Assembly (NCBI GenBank): GCA_049999725.1
Contig: JBNGIS010016854.1
Span: 33,531-58,966, forward strand
DNA length: 25,436 nt
Reading direction: 5' to 3'
Origin: Haplomitrium mnioides
Lineage: Eukaryota > Marchantiophyta > Haplomitriopsida > Calobryales
The number at the start of each line of letters is the position of its first letter. Position 1 is the stretch's first letter. Position numbers and translations under genes: made by a program. Below the pieces are notes generated by a model. The model did no database searches. It was not told the origin of the DNA and saw only the letters and a list, made by a program, of their open reading frames with translations. This document shows positions 7,671 through 16,870 of the stretch, one piece after another.

Positions 7671-8975
7671 GAGATGGGATAGGTGTCGCCACATTCGAAG
7701 CCCAAGCATAACGAGAATAACGACCTTTTCAAATGGGAAGGATTTGCAGGGGTGGAAGTGCAACAAGTATACATCAACGGGCTGCAACATTATTGAGGTT
7801 GGTGTGCAAGCAAACTAGAGATGCGTAAGCGATCTCGTGACAAGAAGAGGCAACAAGGTAAGGCAAAAAGGATTCCAGTGAGAATTTATATGAGGCAAGT
7901 GTTCTCGTGTAGGGGTGGAGGTGGACTGGAGGGGCACCGAGAATCGCTAGGCGGGGAGCTCTAAAGGCTCGCACGATCTAGGTGAACTCATCCATGCGGG
8001 TGAACTAGTAGCGGAGGTGAATCGATACGGAAAATTGAAGGGGATCATGTTTGTTGACAATTCGAAAGTGGCTTCCAAGTGGGATCTTGGGGTCATTTCT
8101 GCATCATATGTGGAGGAGCATCAAACCCAGAAGTGCTTGGAGTGTGCTCTGGTGTAATATTTCAAGTGGAGCTAAGAAGAGGGTAGTTGCGTTAGTGCTC
8201 GCGCACTATGGAAAAGACTTGTTCAAGGCTCAAAGGTGGAGTGAGCTACCAACAGTCGGGAGGACTGTCTTCTAGAGGTGGAAGTTAAACAAATCCTTTT
8301 CTAAGCCTGAGGAAGTAAATCCAAGGCTTCTCGCGAGGGAAGTTAAAAAACTATCTGGAAGAAGGGTGTGTGTGTGGGAGAGGAAAGGAAGATTGAGGTG
8401 GTAAGTTGAGGAAGCAAAGAGTAGTCTAATGGGGAGTTCAGTCCTAGTAGTCCTACAAAGCCTATGATTTAGGTGAGGTGCAATGAACGTGTATGTTTGT
8501 AATTGTATGTGAGTGTAATAGTAAGATTTGAATTCTGTTATATTGTATAAGAAACAATTAGAACTAGGATCATATAGGTACCAATTGTTCAGACCCTAGG
8601 AGAGCCTTGTGAAGGGGGAGTCAAGTCTCTTAACATAGTTTTGTGACACTGGGGTCATTGCATTCTGCTCCTGAAGTGTATACAAGGTGGCTAGGTCCAG
8701 ATTTGGGACCCTTGAATTATTTTGAAAATTACCACAAAAATACTTGGGTTTATGTGCATGTGTACTCTAGCATGGGGGTGAATGACTAGATTGGATGCTA
8801 ATGTGAATGTTGAGGTGAGGAAAAGGCTTGTAAGGTAAAGAGGGATCTCTTAAAGCCCCAAAGTGAAAACTGGATATGGGCCATCTCACAAAAGATTCAT
8901 ATTCCCTTGTTTTTATCCTCCCCTGCCTTCCAAGTAGCACTTGTGAAGGTTAAGGCCTAAAGGAGGGGAGTGACA
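7671..8975 (+). repeat. Leader of the array-LTR family, copy A
   Basis: This non-coding-looking block aligns with 21560-22615 (copy D), 23520-24907 (copy E), 9210-10040 (copy B) and, inverted, 13539-15159 (copy C). Diagnostic shared blocks are TCAAGTGGAGCTAAGA (8161), GAGGTGGAAGTTAAA (8274), GAAGGGGGAGTCAAG (8614), CTTGGGTTTATGTG (8742) and GGTTAAGGCCTAAAGGA ending GTGACA (8970-8975). In copy C this block lies directly upstream of gag in the same orientation, so I read it as the 5' untranslated leader of a gypsy element. A shared reading frame in part of it (8150-8275) is discussed under findings. It could instead be LTR sequence. Confidence 0.6.
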
Positions 8976-9060
8976 CCTCTCTGCTAAAGGAATCAACTAA
9001 TCATGAGTTCAACCTTGTTGCGAAGAGGATAAATGGATTTAGCGTTCAACGCTATCACTA
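8976..9060 (+). pseudogene. Possible remnant of the gag start after leader A
   Basis: After GTGACA, the sequence CCTCTCTGCTAAAGGAAT and, further on, CATGAGTTCAACCTTG align loosely with the leader-gag junction of copy C (minus strand TTTCTGGCACTAGAAGG and CTTGAGATCAACCTGG). The match is lost within ~80 bp, so the internal domain of this copy is missing. 9061-9209 shows nothing I can assign. Confidence 0.3.
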
Positions 9061-9209
9061 GTCACTGAATTGCAGCCTCTTTGGTACATTATTTGAGTAA
9101 TGGCAGGGTGCTCTTCACTACCGTTCAATAAAGTAAGTTCCAAGCAAGGGTGAGGATGAAAGGCAAGTGAGAAAGGAAAGATCAGGCTTCAAGTATAGAT
9201 TGTCTTGCT

Positions 9210-10040
9210 GCAAGAATAGAAGGGTTGATGTTATCGTGAATGTGTTACATTGAGGTGGAGATGTGGTCGATGATCTTGTGCAAGGAAAACACCGAGCGAT
9301 GGAGGAGGGAATTCTTATGACACTTCAATTAAAGCGAGTGAAATTGTGCAAGAGGGCTATTAGGAGTGGAGGTGGACTAGAAAGGCACTCGAAATAGCTA
9401 GGCAAAAGACTCTAGAGGCTCATGCTATTTGGGTAGACTCATTCTTGAAGCCAAACCATCATTTGGAGGTGGATCGATATTGGGAGGAGAAGAGAATTCT
9501 TTAGGTTTGTAGTTCATGAGAGGTAGCCAAGGAGGGAGGGAAGGTGCTGGTATTGTCTTAGCTTTGATTTGTGCAGGACCATAAATCCCATAAATGCTAG
9601 GAGGGCGTTGCTGGTTTAACATTCAAAAAGAGAAGAGGGGAGGAGTGCCCACGCACTATGTGGAAGATCCAATCAAGTTTCCGAGTGAAGTGGGTTGGCT
9701 AGCAGCCAACACGACTCTCTTTCAAAGGTGGAAGTTAAACAAGACCTCTTCTGAGCTTGTGGAAGTAAATCAAAGACTTCTAGCCATGGAAGTGGACAAA
9801 CTATCTCGACAATGTGCATGAGCAGGAGATAGAGGTGCAAAGTGCCATAGGAGTGATTCTAGTGATGTGGGATTGTTCACTGGTGGCAGTGGCTGGTGCT
9901 ATGTTATTTTTGCTCTATTATAAGTGTAGATATTCTATATAGACTATCCCGAGTAGGAAGAGAGTTGCAATGAGAGATAGAGCAAGGGTATTGGAGTAGC
10001 TGGTCCCTTGATACTTTTAGAAGTGGAAGATTGCATTGCA
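9210..10040 (+). repeat. Leader fragment of the array-LTR family, copy B
   Basis: It is most similar to the inverted copy C. Shared blocks include TTAGCTTTGATTTGTGCAG (9559), GAGTGAAGTGGGTTGGC-like (9681), AGGTGGAAGTTAAACAAGAC (9726) and GGAGTAGCTGG (9992). It lacks its own LTR and fades out near 10040. Since copy C is in inverted orientation ~3.5 kb away, B and C form a large diverged inverted repeat flanking the gypsy gag-pol fragment. Confidence 0.6.
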
Positions 10041-10225
10041 TTCTTAGCCGTAGTATTGTAATTATCCCACTTCGGGGCAGTGTATATATGAGTCTTGAAG
10101 TAAGATCTTGAGCAAGAATAATTGGCATGCTACCAAAGGCCATCCGCACGGGTTTGGTTTTGGCTGGGTGTGTGTGAAAAAGGGTGCTAGTCTGTGGTTT
10201 CTTTAAGGTGTTGTTGAGTGCACAA
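10041..10225. other. Junction segment between leader B and truncated RT
   Basis: No gene or repeat recognised. The RT similarity on the minus strand ends at about 10225 (after YPVSKIEW), and the expected next RT block does not appear here, so a rearrangement or deletion breakpoint lies in this stretch. Confidence 0.4.
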
Positions 10226-10790
10226 ACCACAAAGCCATTCGATTTTTGAGACTGGGTAAATGAAGCTAGCCTCATACAACTTGTATATCTCCTCTTTCAC
10301 CATTAAAGAAAACTTGGTATTCATTTGATATTGGTGTTGCCTTACCGGTACAGCCATGGGTTCTAGGTCAATGCTATGCTCGCCCCAACTCCCTTGAGAC
10401 TCCTTTCAAGTCTGTGTAGCTCCAAGCAAAAACATCGCTAAAGTTCATTAGAGTCTGAATCAAGGCTTGCTCCGTTGTTATTGGTAAGCCAAACCCTACT
10501 TGGAATGCTCGTCCCTCATGAACAATCACCTTTGGATGTTGCTCTATTCTTACAACCCCCATCTCATTCCTCAGGTGTGGGTTGTCCACAGCTTCTAGAG
10601 TGGTCAGGCGCAACCCACCTTGCACCAAAGTCGGAGTACAGACGGTTACCTTCCTATCCTGGCTGCTCCCTTCTTGCTGGGGGAAATGGTGCAGCTCTTT
10701 GGGGTATGACTCCCCTTTTAGGTTGGGTCCAGTACTCCCACCAACCTTCCAACTCCCCACTGTCTCCTTTGTGCCAGATTTGGCTTCCAT
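10226..10790 (-). pseudogene. Gypsy reverse transcriptase, N-terminal fragment
   Basis: The frame from 10790 carries ALIQTLMNFSDVFAWSYTDLKG at residues 109-130 (only the DVFAWSY core is strongly diagnostic), the entry segment of gypsy RT. It stops at 10374. In a neighbouring frame the homology goes on: HSIDLEPMAVPVRQ, then KFSLMVKEEIYKLYEASFIY and PVSKIEW, ending at ~10225. This matches the 'PVRQ...KEEI.KL..A.FI.PV...EW' stretch before the catalytic palm. One frameshift near 10390 separates the two parts. Nothing of the YxDD palm, RNase H or integrase follows, so no polymerase activity is possible. Confidence 0.8.
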
Positions 10791-10808
10791 GCTTTTCGCC
10801 AGCTCGAT

Positions 10809-11609
10809 CTAGTTGACCATCACCATACCCTTTCCTAGCAAATCTTCCTCTGTGGCTTCACCGACCACCTGAACCCAATAATGGTACTCTGAATCCTCTG
10901 CCTCTTCTGCTGACCATTCGCTTTCATACGCCGTTTGAGGTTGCATCTCCCCTTGGTGTGGCACCGGTCTATAGTGCACTATCGTTCTCTCTGGACCAAA
11001 GACTTGTGTCGAGTTCCTCCAGTTATGCATGACCTTGCCCTTGTACAGCCACGGTCTCCCAATTAGTACTGAGTAAGGGGATGCTCGCGCTGGTCGCATC
11101 ACCAAATAATTCAATCGAAGCTCCTTGCCACCAATGGTAGTAAGTACTTGCAAGAGAGCACCCAAGGGCTTGACTTGGGACACGTCTGCCAATCTCATTA
11201 TTCGAACAGTAGGTTGAAAGTCTCTCAACCCCAATCTATGAGCAGTCTCTTTAACCATAATATTTATGCCCTCTCTCTCATCCACCGGTACCAGAGATAG
11301 TGTACACCATGTGATCTCGATATTGATCTCTGGGGCACCATTGTCTTCACATACTCTTCGTAGCTCTGGTGAGACCTCCACCTGAGGTAGCTTTATCCAC
11401 ATTTTGGCTCCCATCAGCAACTCCCTGAGTTGTCTTATGTACAACGGGCTATTTTTGACTAACTGCCCTATAGTGGCTAAGATAATGCAGTCCTTGACAT
11501 CAACCTGAATGTTGTAAGGGTTAGGTTTCGGCGCCCTAGTCGTAGATGATAGATGTTCCTTGAGCTCTTTTGATTCTTCCACCCCTTGCTGCCTCTCGAC
11601 CTCCCTCAT
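10809..11609 (-). pseudogene. Gypsy aspartic protease region
   Basis: The 266-codon frame contains a retropepsin-like fold signature. VPVDEREGINIM (residues 107-118) is in the place of the usual D-[ST]-G active site followed by hydrophobic residues. RLADVSQVKPLG (139-150) is the flap-side strand, and YSVLIGRPWLYK (179-190) is the conserved '[IV]LGRPWL' C-terminal signature of gypsy proteases. The active-site triplet D-[ST]-G is not seen: Asp110 is followed by Glu-Arg-Glu-Gly, so the enzyme is probably dead or the family has an unusual site. It is in the same strand and order as gag upstream and RT downstream (stop at 10809, next frame starts 10790). The acidic tail after residue 225 is unassigned. 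Confidence 0.75.
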
Positions 11610-11897
11610 GGTCTGAGTGGCCGCATCCTTTTCATTTGGCAGCGTCTAGGGCCGCGAGCTGCCTCCTCACCTTCTCCTCCTGATTTGGATAAAACCATTT
11701 GGGATTATCCCGCTGGTAATCTGAGTCACTCAGCGATGGTGACCATTGAACCTTCGCCTTCTCGGCCTTTCACTTGTTCTATGCTTGTCCTTCTTTTTGG
11801 ATTTGGTTACCACTCGATAGCAGTACTCTGGTGTGGGGGTCTCCCAACTTGACAGTGCAGCTTCCTCTTCTTCAGGTTCCCACTTCGTAGCCTCAGC

Positions 11898-12121
11898 TCA
11901 TTCCAAAGCTATCAAGTTGATTACTGCCTCTGGCAGCAAATTCCCACCTTCATTGGAGGCTACTTCTGGCCTCTTATTGAGGGGACAATTTGAAACTACA
12001 TGTCTCTTCTTCTTACACTGAAAGTACAATGCCGCCGGCTGCCTATGATTCTATTTCCTTGGCTCTGAGTAGTTAGGCAAGATGTGCCTAGGCTGACCAC
12101 AGTTCCAACACACCATGATGG
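11898..12121 (-). pseudogene. Gag C-terminus with second and third zinc knuckles, decayed
   Basis: The minus-strand frame reads CWNCGQPRHILPNY (12110-12069), then a stop (12053-12051), then YFQCKKKRHVVSNC (12026-11985). Both fit C-X2-C-X4-H-X4-C with a single cysteine changed to tyrosine in each and the Gly before His changed to Arg. Knuckle 2 has lost its last Cys and knuckle 3 its first. All four changes are explained by G-to-A in the coding strand. The frame ends at 11898. These knuckles would bind genomic RNA in the capsid. The gap 11610-11897 to the protease shows no motif. Confidence 0.7.
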
Positions 12122-12454
12122 TCATTCTTCGCGGCCTCTTTGTAGCCTAACCGGGCTAGATTGCCCAGCCCGTATGCCTGCAGGTCTTTCTAGGAGGGTA
12201 CGAGGTCCACTGTTGATTTGGTATACAGTTTCCGGTGCCTCCTCTTGAACATATTCCACTTCTTCATGTATATATTCCGGGGGCTCCTCCCTCACATAAT
12301 GAATGGTGTTGGCTTCAACAGGGCACTCTTGAGGAGAATGTCCATGCTTGTTACACTTGATGCACCATACACCCACCCTCCTAGTGGGTAGTGGTCGGCC
12401 CTCTGGTTTGATTCCAGCGAGGAGTATGTTTATGGCCTCCATCTTTGCACTCAA
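12122..12454 (-). pseudogene. Gag nucleocapsid segment with intact CCHC zinc knuckle
   Basis: CIKCNKHGHSPQEC at residues 31-44 is a perfect C-X2-C-X4-H-X4-C knuckle, the RNA-binding motif of gag nucleocapsid. It is followed by an acidic, Tyr/Glu-rich stretch (residues 48-75). Upstream, in the gag frame (about 12655-12510), is a Lys/Arg-rich run separated by stops. A frameshift near 12150 connects this frame to the next two knuckles. Context: directly downstream of the gag core and upstream of the protease. Confidence 0.85.
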
Positions 12455-12509
12455 CTCCTCCAGCGGGTCTTTCCCCCCTTTCTTTTAGCTCGGTTCCGGT
12501 TCTCAGTCT

Positions 12510-13531
12510 AGACCTTTCCTTGATCTCCTTTTCTTGTTGTCCCTTTGGTAGTGGGATTGTCGATTTTTCCTTTCCTTGGCCTCTCGCTTCTTCTTTTGCT
12601 CCTTCTTCTTCTTCTTTTGTCTTGACGACCTGTCCTCACTTGAACTGCCACTATCTTAGTCAACCTCACTCTCTAAGGTGGATGCACAGCTCTTTTCTGA
12701 CTCCTCATCCCTATTTGAGCTTTCCAAAGAGTCCTCTGACTCATACTTAGCTCTTGACATGTTTCGAGAGTTGTTGATGGTAGCATTGATGTGGGATTGG
12801 GTGGCAGTCACCGCAGCTTCCATATCTTGAGGGTTAGTTTGCCTCACCCATGTCCCTATCTCTCGGAGCAGGGCTGCCAGAAACCATGAGGTTAGCATCC
12901 CATGTGTGGCAAGTGGGTTCAGCTTCCTTGACACCTCCTTGAACCTTTCTAAGAATTTCCTCACCGATTCTTTCTTCTTCATTCGAAGCTGCCACATCCG
13001 GATAAGAGCCTCTGTCTCCTCCCCAATCTTTCTAAATTTTGACACAAAGGCAACCTTGAAGGCTCCCCAGTCCCTCTTGTTGTTCTCTGGTAGGTCTTTG
13101 TACCAAGGTTGGGCTTCTCCTTTCAATACTGTAGGCATGATACCTATCTTCACATACCTCTCCCCATTGGCATCAACAATGTTCTCCATATCATCCAACC
13201 ATGCATCGAGCTCCTCCTTGGCTCAATCTCTGAAGGTCCTATACTTAAGTCTACTCCAAAGTCCCATAGGGGGTACTAGGTTGGCCATCATAGTGATGGG
13301 TGGGGCTAACTCTACGCACAATTCAATGCCCTCCTCCACACCTCTTCTCACCTTTTTCTTTTTTCTGGTCAAGGGATGTGAGGAGTAGGTATAAGGATCA
13401 CTTAATAGTTCATAGTTCCCCAACCATGATGCCTTCACCTTTTTGGTGACCCTGGGCTTCGCAAAGTGACTCTTTGGTTCCAGGTTGATCTCAAGTGTCT
13501 TCAAACCTTGGCCATCCTTCTAGTGCCAGAA
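12510..13531 (-). pseudogene. Gypsy gag (capsid core), interrupted
   Basis: One frame from about 13520 runs through a TGA at 13223-13225 and on to 12656. The core is at 13198-12656: GEAQPWYKDLPENNKRDW (27-44), then FKVAFVSKF (47-55), ETEALIRMW (61-69), MKKKESVRKFLERF (73-86) and WFLAALLREIG (105-115). This is the Retrotrans_gag pattern of a Trp/Tyr block, a second aromatic block and the 'E-S-V-x-x-F' helix. The N-terminal part (13504-13226) contains PPMGLWSRLKYRTFRD before the stop. No ATG is evident; the frame begins about 20 bases after GTGACA. A second stop after ESEVD (near 12656) precedes a Lys/Arg-rich linker. Gag would form the particle shell. Confidence 0.88.
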
Positions 13532-13538
13532 ACATCTA

Positions 13539-15159
13539 TGTCACACCTCTTCCTCCTTCCTTAACACCTAATTGATACTATTTCAGAGGAAAAGGGGGAC
13601 AAAGAACAATCGGGTTCTTTAATGAGACGACTTCAAAACCTTCGTTTGTGAATTCAAGTCTTAATAATCCCGAACTTCTCAACTTGCATTTCCACACTAC
13701 TCTCAACCCTTCTAATCACAAGTCAGGCATGCATTTCTCTCCCTCATATACAGAGCAATCACAACTCAAATGACTTTCGGATACACCCAACACTGTGCTT
13801 GATGCAAATCTAGTTGTAGATGTTCAATGTCCCTTCCTATCAACAAGGGTGTATGCAACTATAGCACAGGAATGAACTTCCACCATTCTCCTACAGGCTA
13901 CATCCTAACACCACCAAGGCTTATCACTCCTCCAACCACTGAACTATCAACCGAGCCAGCTACTCTAACACCTAAACAAAGCAGAGCTATCTGATTTAAT
14001 CTCTCAACAGAGTAGAAATTACAACCCAAGTGTGGAACCCATCCTATTAGCCTTCTTAGGCACATGCAGTACTATCTCCCTCTCTTCCTAACTCTCCTAA
14101 CATCACTCCCTCTACTATTATGTAGCGAATTATCACCAACACTTCGGCTCGACCACAATTGTAAGTAAGGTAGCTCTTGTTTTCACCAAAGTCAACCCAA
14201 ATTCTCCCCTGTGATTTGACTCAGCCTTCTCGACACAATCCTCTATCTGTTGAAACCACAAGGAGAGGTTCAGATTCTGTGTCCCGAACATGAGTTCTGA
14301 CTCTGCAAACACAACAACACTAGAAACATTATTCTCCCTGCCACTCTCTCTCCACTCACACACTCTATCCAGATAGTTTTTTAACTTCCATCACTAGAAG
14401 CCTTGAACTTACTTCCTCAGGCTCAGAAGAGGTCTTATTTAACTTCCACCTCTAGAAGATAGCCCTCCTAGCTGGTGGATCACCCACTTCACCCGAGAAT
14501 TGGCTAGATCTTCCACGCAATGCGCAGGCACTAACGTAGACACTCCTCTCCTTTCTTTACAAGAATGTAACACCAATAGCACTCTCCTAATGCTTCTGGG
14601 ATTGACCTTCTGCACAAATCAAAGCTAAGATGACACCAGGACCCCTGCTTGGCTGCCCCTCATGAAATACAAACCGAATTAATTCTCCTCTCCTCCAAGT
14701 GTTGGTCCACCTCCAAATGTTGGATTGCCTTCAAAGATGAGTCCACCTGAGTAGTCTGAGCCTCTAGAGCCTCCTGCTCAACGATTCCCAGCACCTTCTT
14801 AGTCCACCTCCACCATGTGATGGCCTTCCTTCACGAGTATACCCACTTCACCTAAGGTCTCACCAAAACTCTCTCCTCCTTATCCCGCTGCTCTCCCTGC
14901 ACAGAATAATTAGCCTCTGTAGCTTCAGAGTGAGGTAGTCTATCCATGTGCTTGTTTTCCCACCAGCCTCAACGTTTCATCACTGCCCTTCCTTGGAGGT
15001 CCCCGTTTTCCTTTTATGACGATTGAGGGGTTCATCTCGCCTTTTCACATAGCTTGCAAGTGGATTTTTTTGTAGATTCATAGTCTAAAATGGGTGCCAA
15101 TAGCTGTGCTTTGTCATCCTCTTCCTAACAACACTAATTTCACAAAAATCTGACATCTG
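13539..15159 (-). repeat. Leader of the array-LTR family, copy C (upstream of gag)
   Basis: Inverted relative to copies A, B, D and E. Reverse-complement matches include CTAGAGGTGGAAGTTAAA (around 14440), CCTGAGGAAGTAAG (14415), AAAAAACTATCTGGATAG (14370) and TTAGCTTTGATTTGTGCAG (14630), close to copy B. It ends GTGACA at 13539-13544 on the minus strand, immediately before gag. At ~1.6 kb it is a long leader. Its last ~800 bp (13550-14360) differ more from A, D and E than the rest does, so a subfamily or a rearrangement is possible. Confidence 0.6.
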
Positions 15160-15173
15160 TAGCTCTGGTAATT
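15160..15173 (-). promoter_or_regulatory. Candidate primer binding site, copy C
   Basis: The minus strand reads AATTACCAGAGCTA after an LTR-like end CGCCA. Compared with TGGTATCAGAGC, eight of twelve bases agree, including CAGAGC. Together with the copy A site this supports an initiator tRNA-Met primer at the border between array-rich LTR and leader. Confidence 0.4.
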
Positions 15174-15233
15174 GGCGTTTGAAGAGACAGACCTTTTCCT
15201 TTGTTTTTTTTCCCTTTTTTAGCTTGACAGTCC

Positions 15234-16130
15234 GTGAGATTCCTCGGACGTCAGACAGCGAACACGTGGCACTTTGGGGGAGCCCGTTGGATTCCTTGGA
15301 ATCGCTAACCCGTGAGATTCCTCGGACGTCGGATAGCGGACATGTGGCGCTTCAGGGTAGCCCGTTGGATTTCTCAGACTCACAACCTCGTGAGATTTCT
15401 CGGAACTGCAAGTCAACTTCGGATTGTTGGTCAAAGGTGACAGTCCAACTTCCCTGTGGAAAACGACGTTGGACGGGGCCTCCTCGAACACATGGCACTT
15501 TGGGGTAGCCCATTAGATTCCTTGGACTCTCCACCCTATGAGATTCCTCGGAACTGCTGCTGAATTTCGGATTGTTGGTCAAAGGTGACGGTCCAACTTC
15601 CCTGTGGAAAACTGCGTCGGACGGCGCCTCCTCGGACACGTGGCGCTTCGAGGTAGCCCAATGGGTTTCTCGGACTCACCACCTTGTGAGATTCCTCGTA
15701 ACTGTTGGTCAACTTTGGATTGCTGGTCAAAGGTAACAGTCCAACTTCTTAGTGGAAAACGGCGTCGGATGGCGCCTCCTCACACACGTAGCACTTTGGG
15801 GTAGCCCGTTGGATTTTTTGGATTCGCCACCTCGTGAGATTCCTTGGAACTGCAAGTCAACTTCGGATTGTTGCTCAAAGGTGACGATCCAACTTCCTTG
15901 TGGAAAACGGCGTCGAACGGCGCCTCCTTAGACACGTGGTGCTTCGGGGTAGCCCAATGGATTCCTTGGACTCGCCACCCCATGAGATTCCTCGAAAGTA
16001 CTGGTCAACTTTGGATTGTTGGTCAAAGGTGACGGTCCAACTTCCTTGTGGAAAACGGCGTCAGACGACGCCTCCTCGAACACGTGGCACTTCAGAGGAG
16101 CCCGTTGGATTCCTCAGACTCGCCACGTCA
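15234..16130. repeat. 148-bp tandem array preceded by two 78-bp short units
   Basis: The anchor (G/A)TGAGATTCCTCGG occurs at 15234, 15312, 15390, 15538, 15686, 15834 and 15982, and the array ends at about 16130. Steps are 78, 78, then 148 five times with no length change. A full monomer carries GTCAACTTCGGATTG, GGTCAAAGGTGACNGTCCAACTT (shown as overlapping short blocks), TGGAAAACGGCGTCGGACGG, CCTCCTCGGACACGTGGC and GGGGTAGCCCNTTGGATT. The 78-bp units lack the ~70-bp central part. Several frames stay open through it on both strands; I treat these as by-products. The monomer shares blocks with the 121-bp and 140-bp arrays. Confidence 0.9.
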
Positions 16131-16229
16131 TCCGAAGAGCCCTTCTCTTGCCAAGTAAGAACAGTGGCTTCGTTGAACTTTCAAACGTCGTAGTCGCACT
16201 CTATCCAACTTTCCGCCTTGTCCTCTCCG

Positions 16230-16440
16230 GATCTTCGATGATCGCTCTTTCGTCACTCCTTGTTCTTCCGGCCAGACCGTCGATGGATTGCTCTTTCGGC
16301 ACCCCTTGTTCCTCCTTTGGTCGGACCGTTGATAGATCGCCCTTTCGGCACCCTTTGTTCCTCCTCTGGCTAGACAGTCGATAGATCGCCTTTTTGGTTG
16401 ATCCCTCCTTGCTCTTTTGGTTGGATCTTCTAATGGATCC
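16230..16440. repeat. 49-bp tandem array, about four copies
   Basis: The GACCGTCGATNGAT anchor occurs at 16275, 16324 and 16373 (steps of 49 bp), with a shorter related copy starting at 16230 (45 bp). The consensus includes GATCGCCCTTTCGGCACCCC and TTGTTCCTCCTNTGG. It lies outside the 148-bp array but within the same LTR-like region. Confidence 0.75.
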
Positions 16441-16442
16441 AT

Positions 16443-16489
16443 GTTAAGTGGGCTCTCTATATCGGTAGATCACTTGAAACCCACTTAAC
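16443..16489. repeat. Short inverted repeat
   Basis: GTTAAGTGGG (16443-16452) pairs perfectly with CCCACTTAAC (16480-16489), with a 27-bp spacer. It sits between the 49-bp array and the CGGAC-rich array. Function unknown. Confidence 0.6.
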
Positions 16490-16534
16490 TGGGCAACCTA
16501 CTTATGGAGGCTAAGTCCCATTAAGGAAGACTAC

Positions 16535-16870
16535 GGTCGTCGGACTGCGGACCTCGGACTCCTTCGAACTACGGTCGTCGAGCTGCGGACTTCGGACTGT
16601 GACCGTCGGATAGCGGACCTTGGATCCCTCGGACTGCAACTATTGGACTCCTTAAGACTACGGACGTCGGACAGCGGACCTCAGACCCCCTTGGACTACA
16701 GACTTCGGACTGCGACCGTCGGACTACGGACGTTGGAAAGCGGACCTCGGACCGCCCCTATCAGACTGCAACCGTCGGACTACTTCAAACTGCGGACGTC
16801 AGATTGCGACCATCAGACTCCTTCAGACTATGGATGTCGAACAACGAACCTCAGACCCCTTCCATCGGGA
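16535..16870. repeat. CGGAC-rich imperfect minisatellite
   Basis: The region is a string of units resembling CGGACTGCGGACNTCGGACT, with GGACGTCGGACAGCGGACCT recurring around 16660, 16735 and 16840 in diverged form. Spacing is irregular, about 10-13 bp basic units. It is the outermost array of the copy C LTR-like region. Open frames here on the plus strand (for example 16643-16882) are repeat translations rich in Leu, Arg, Thr, Ser and Asp. Confidence 0.7.

Noticed and set aside
8959-8975. AAAGGAGGGGAG followed by TGACA as a polypurine tract and LTR start
   Set aside because: It looks right in copies A and D, but in copy C gag begins within ~35 bp after it, which is impossible for a 3' LTR start. 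I read it as the end of the leader.
15179-16193. Several proline/serine-rich frames on both strands in the 148-bp array
   Set aside because: They restart in each monomer, are shifted between monomers because 148 is not a multiple of three, and lack any domain.
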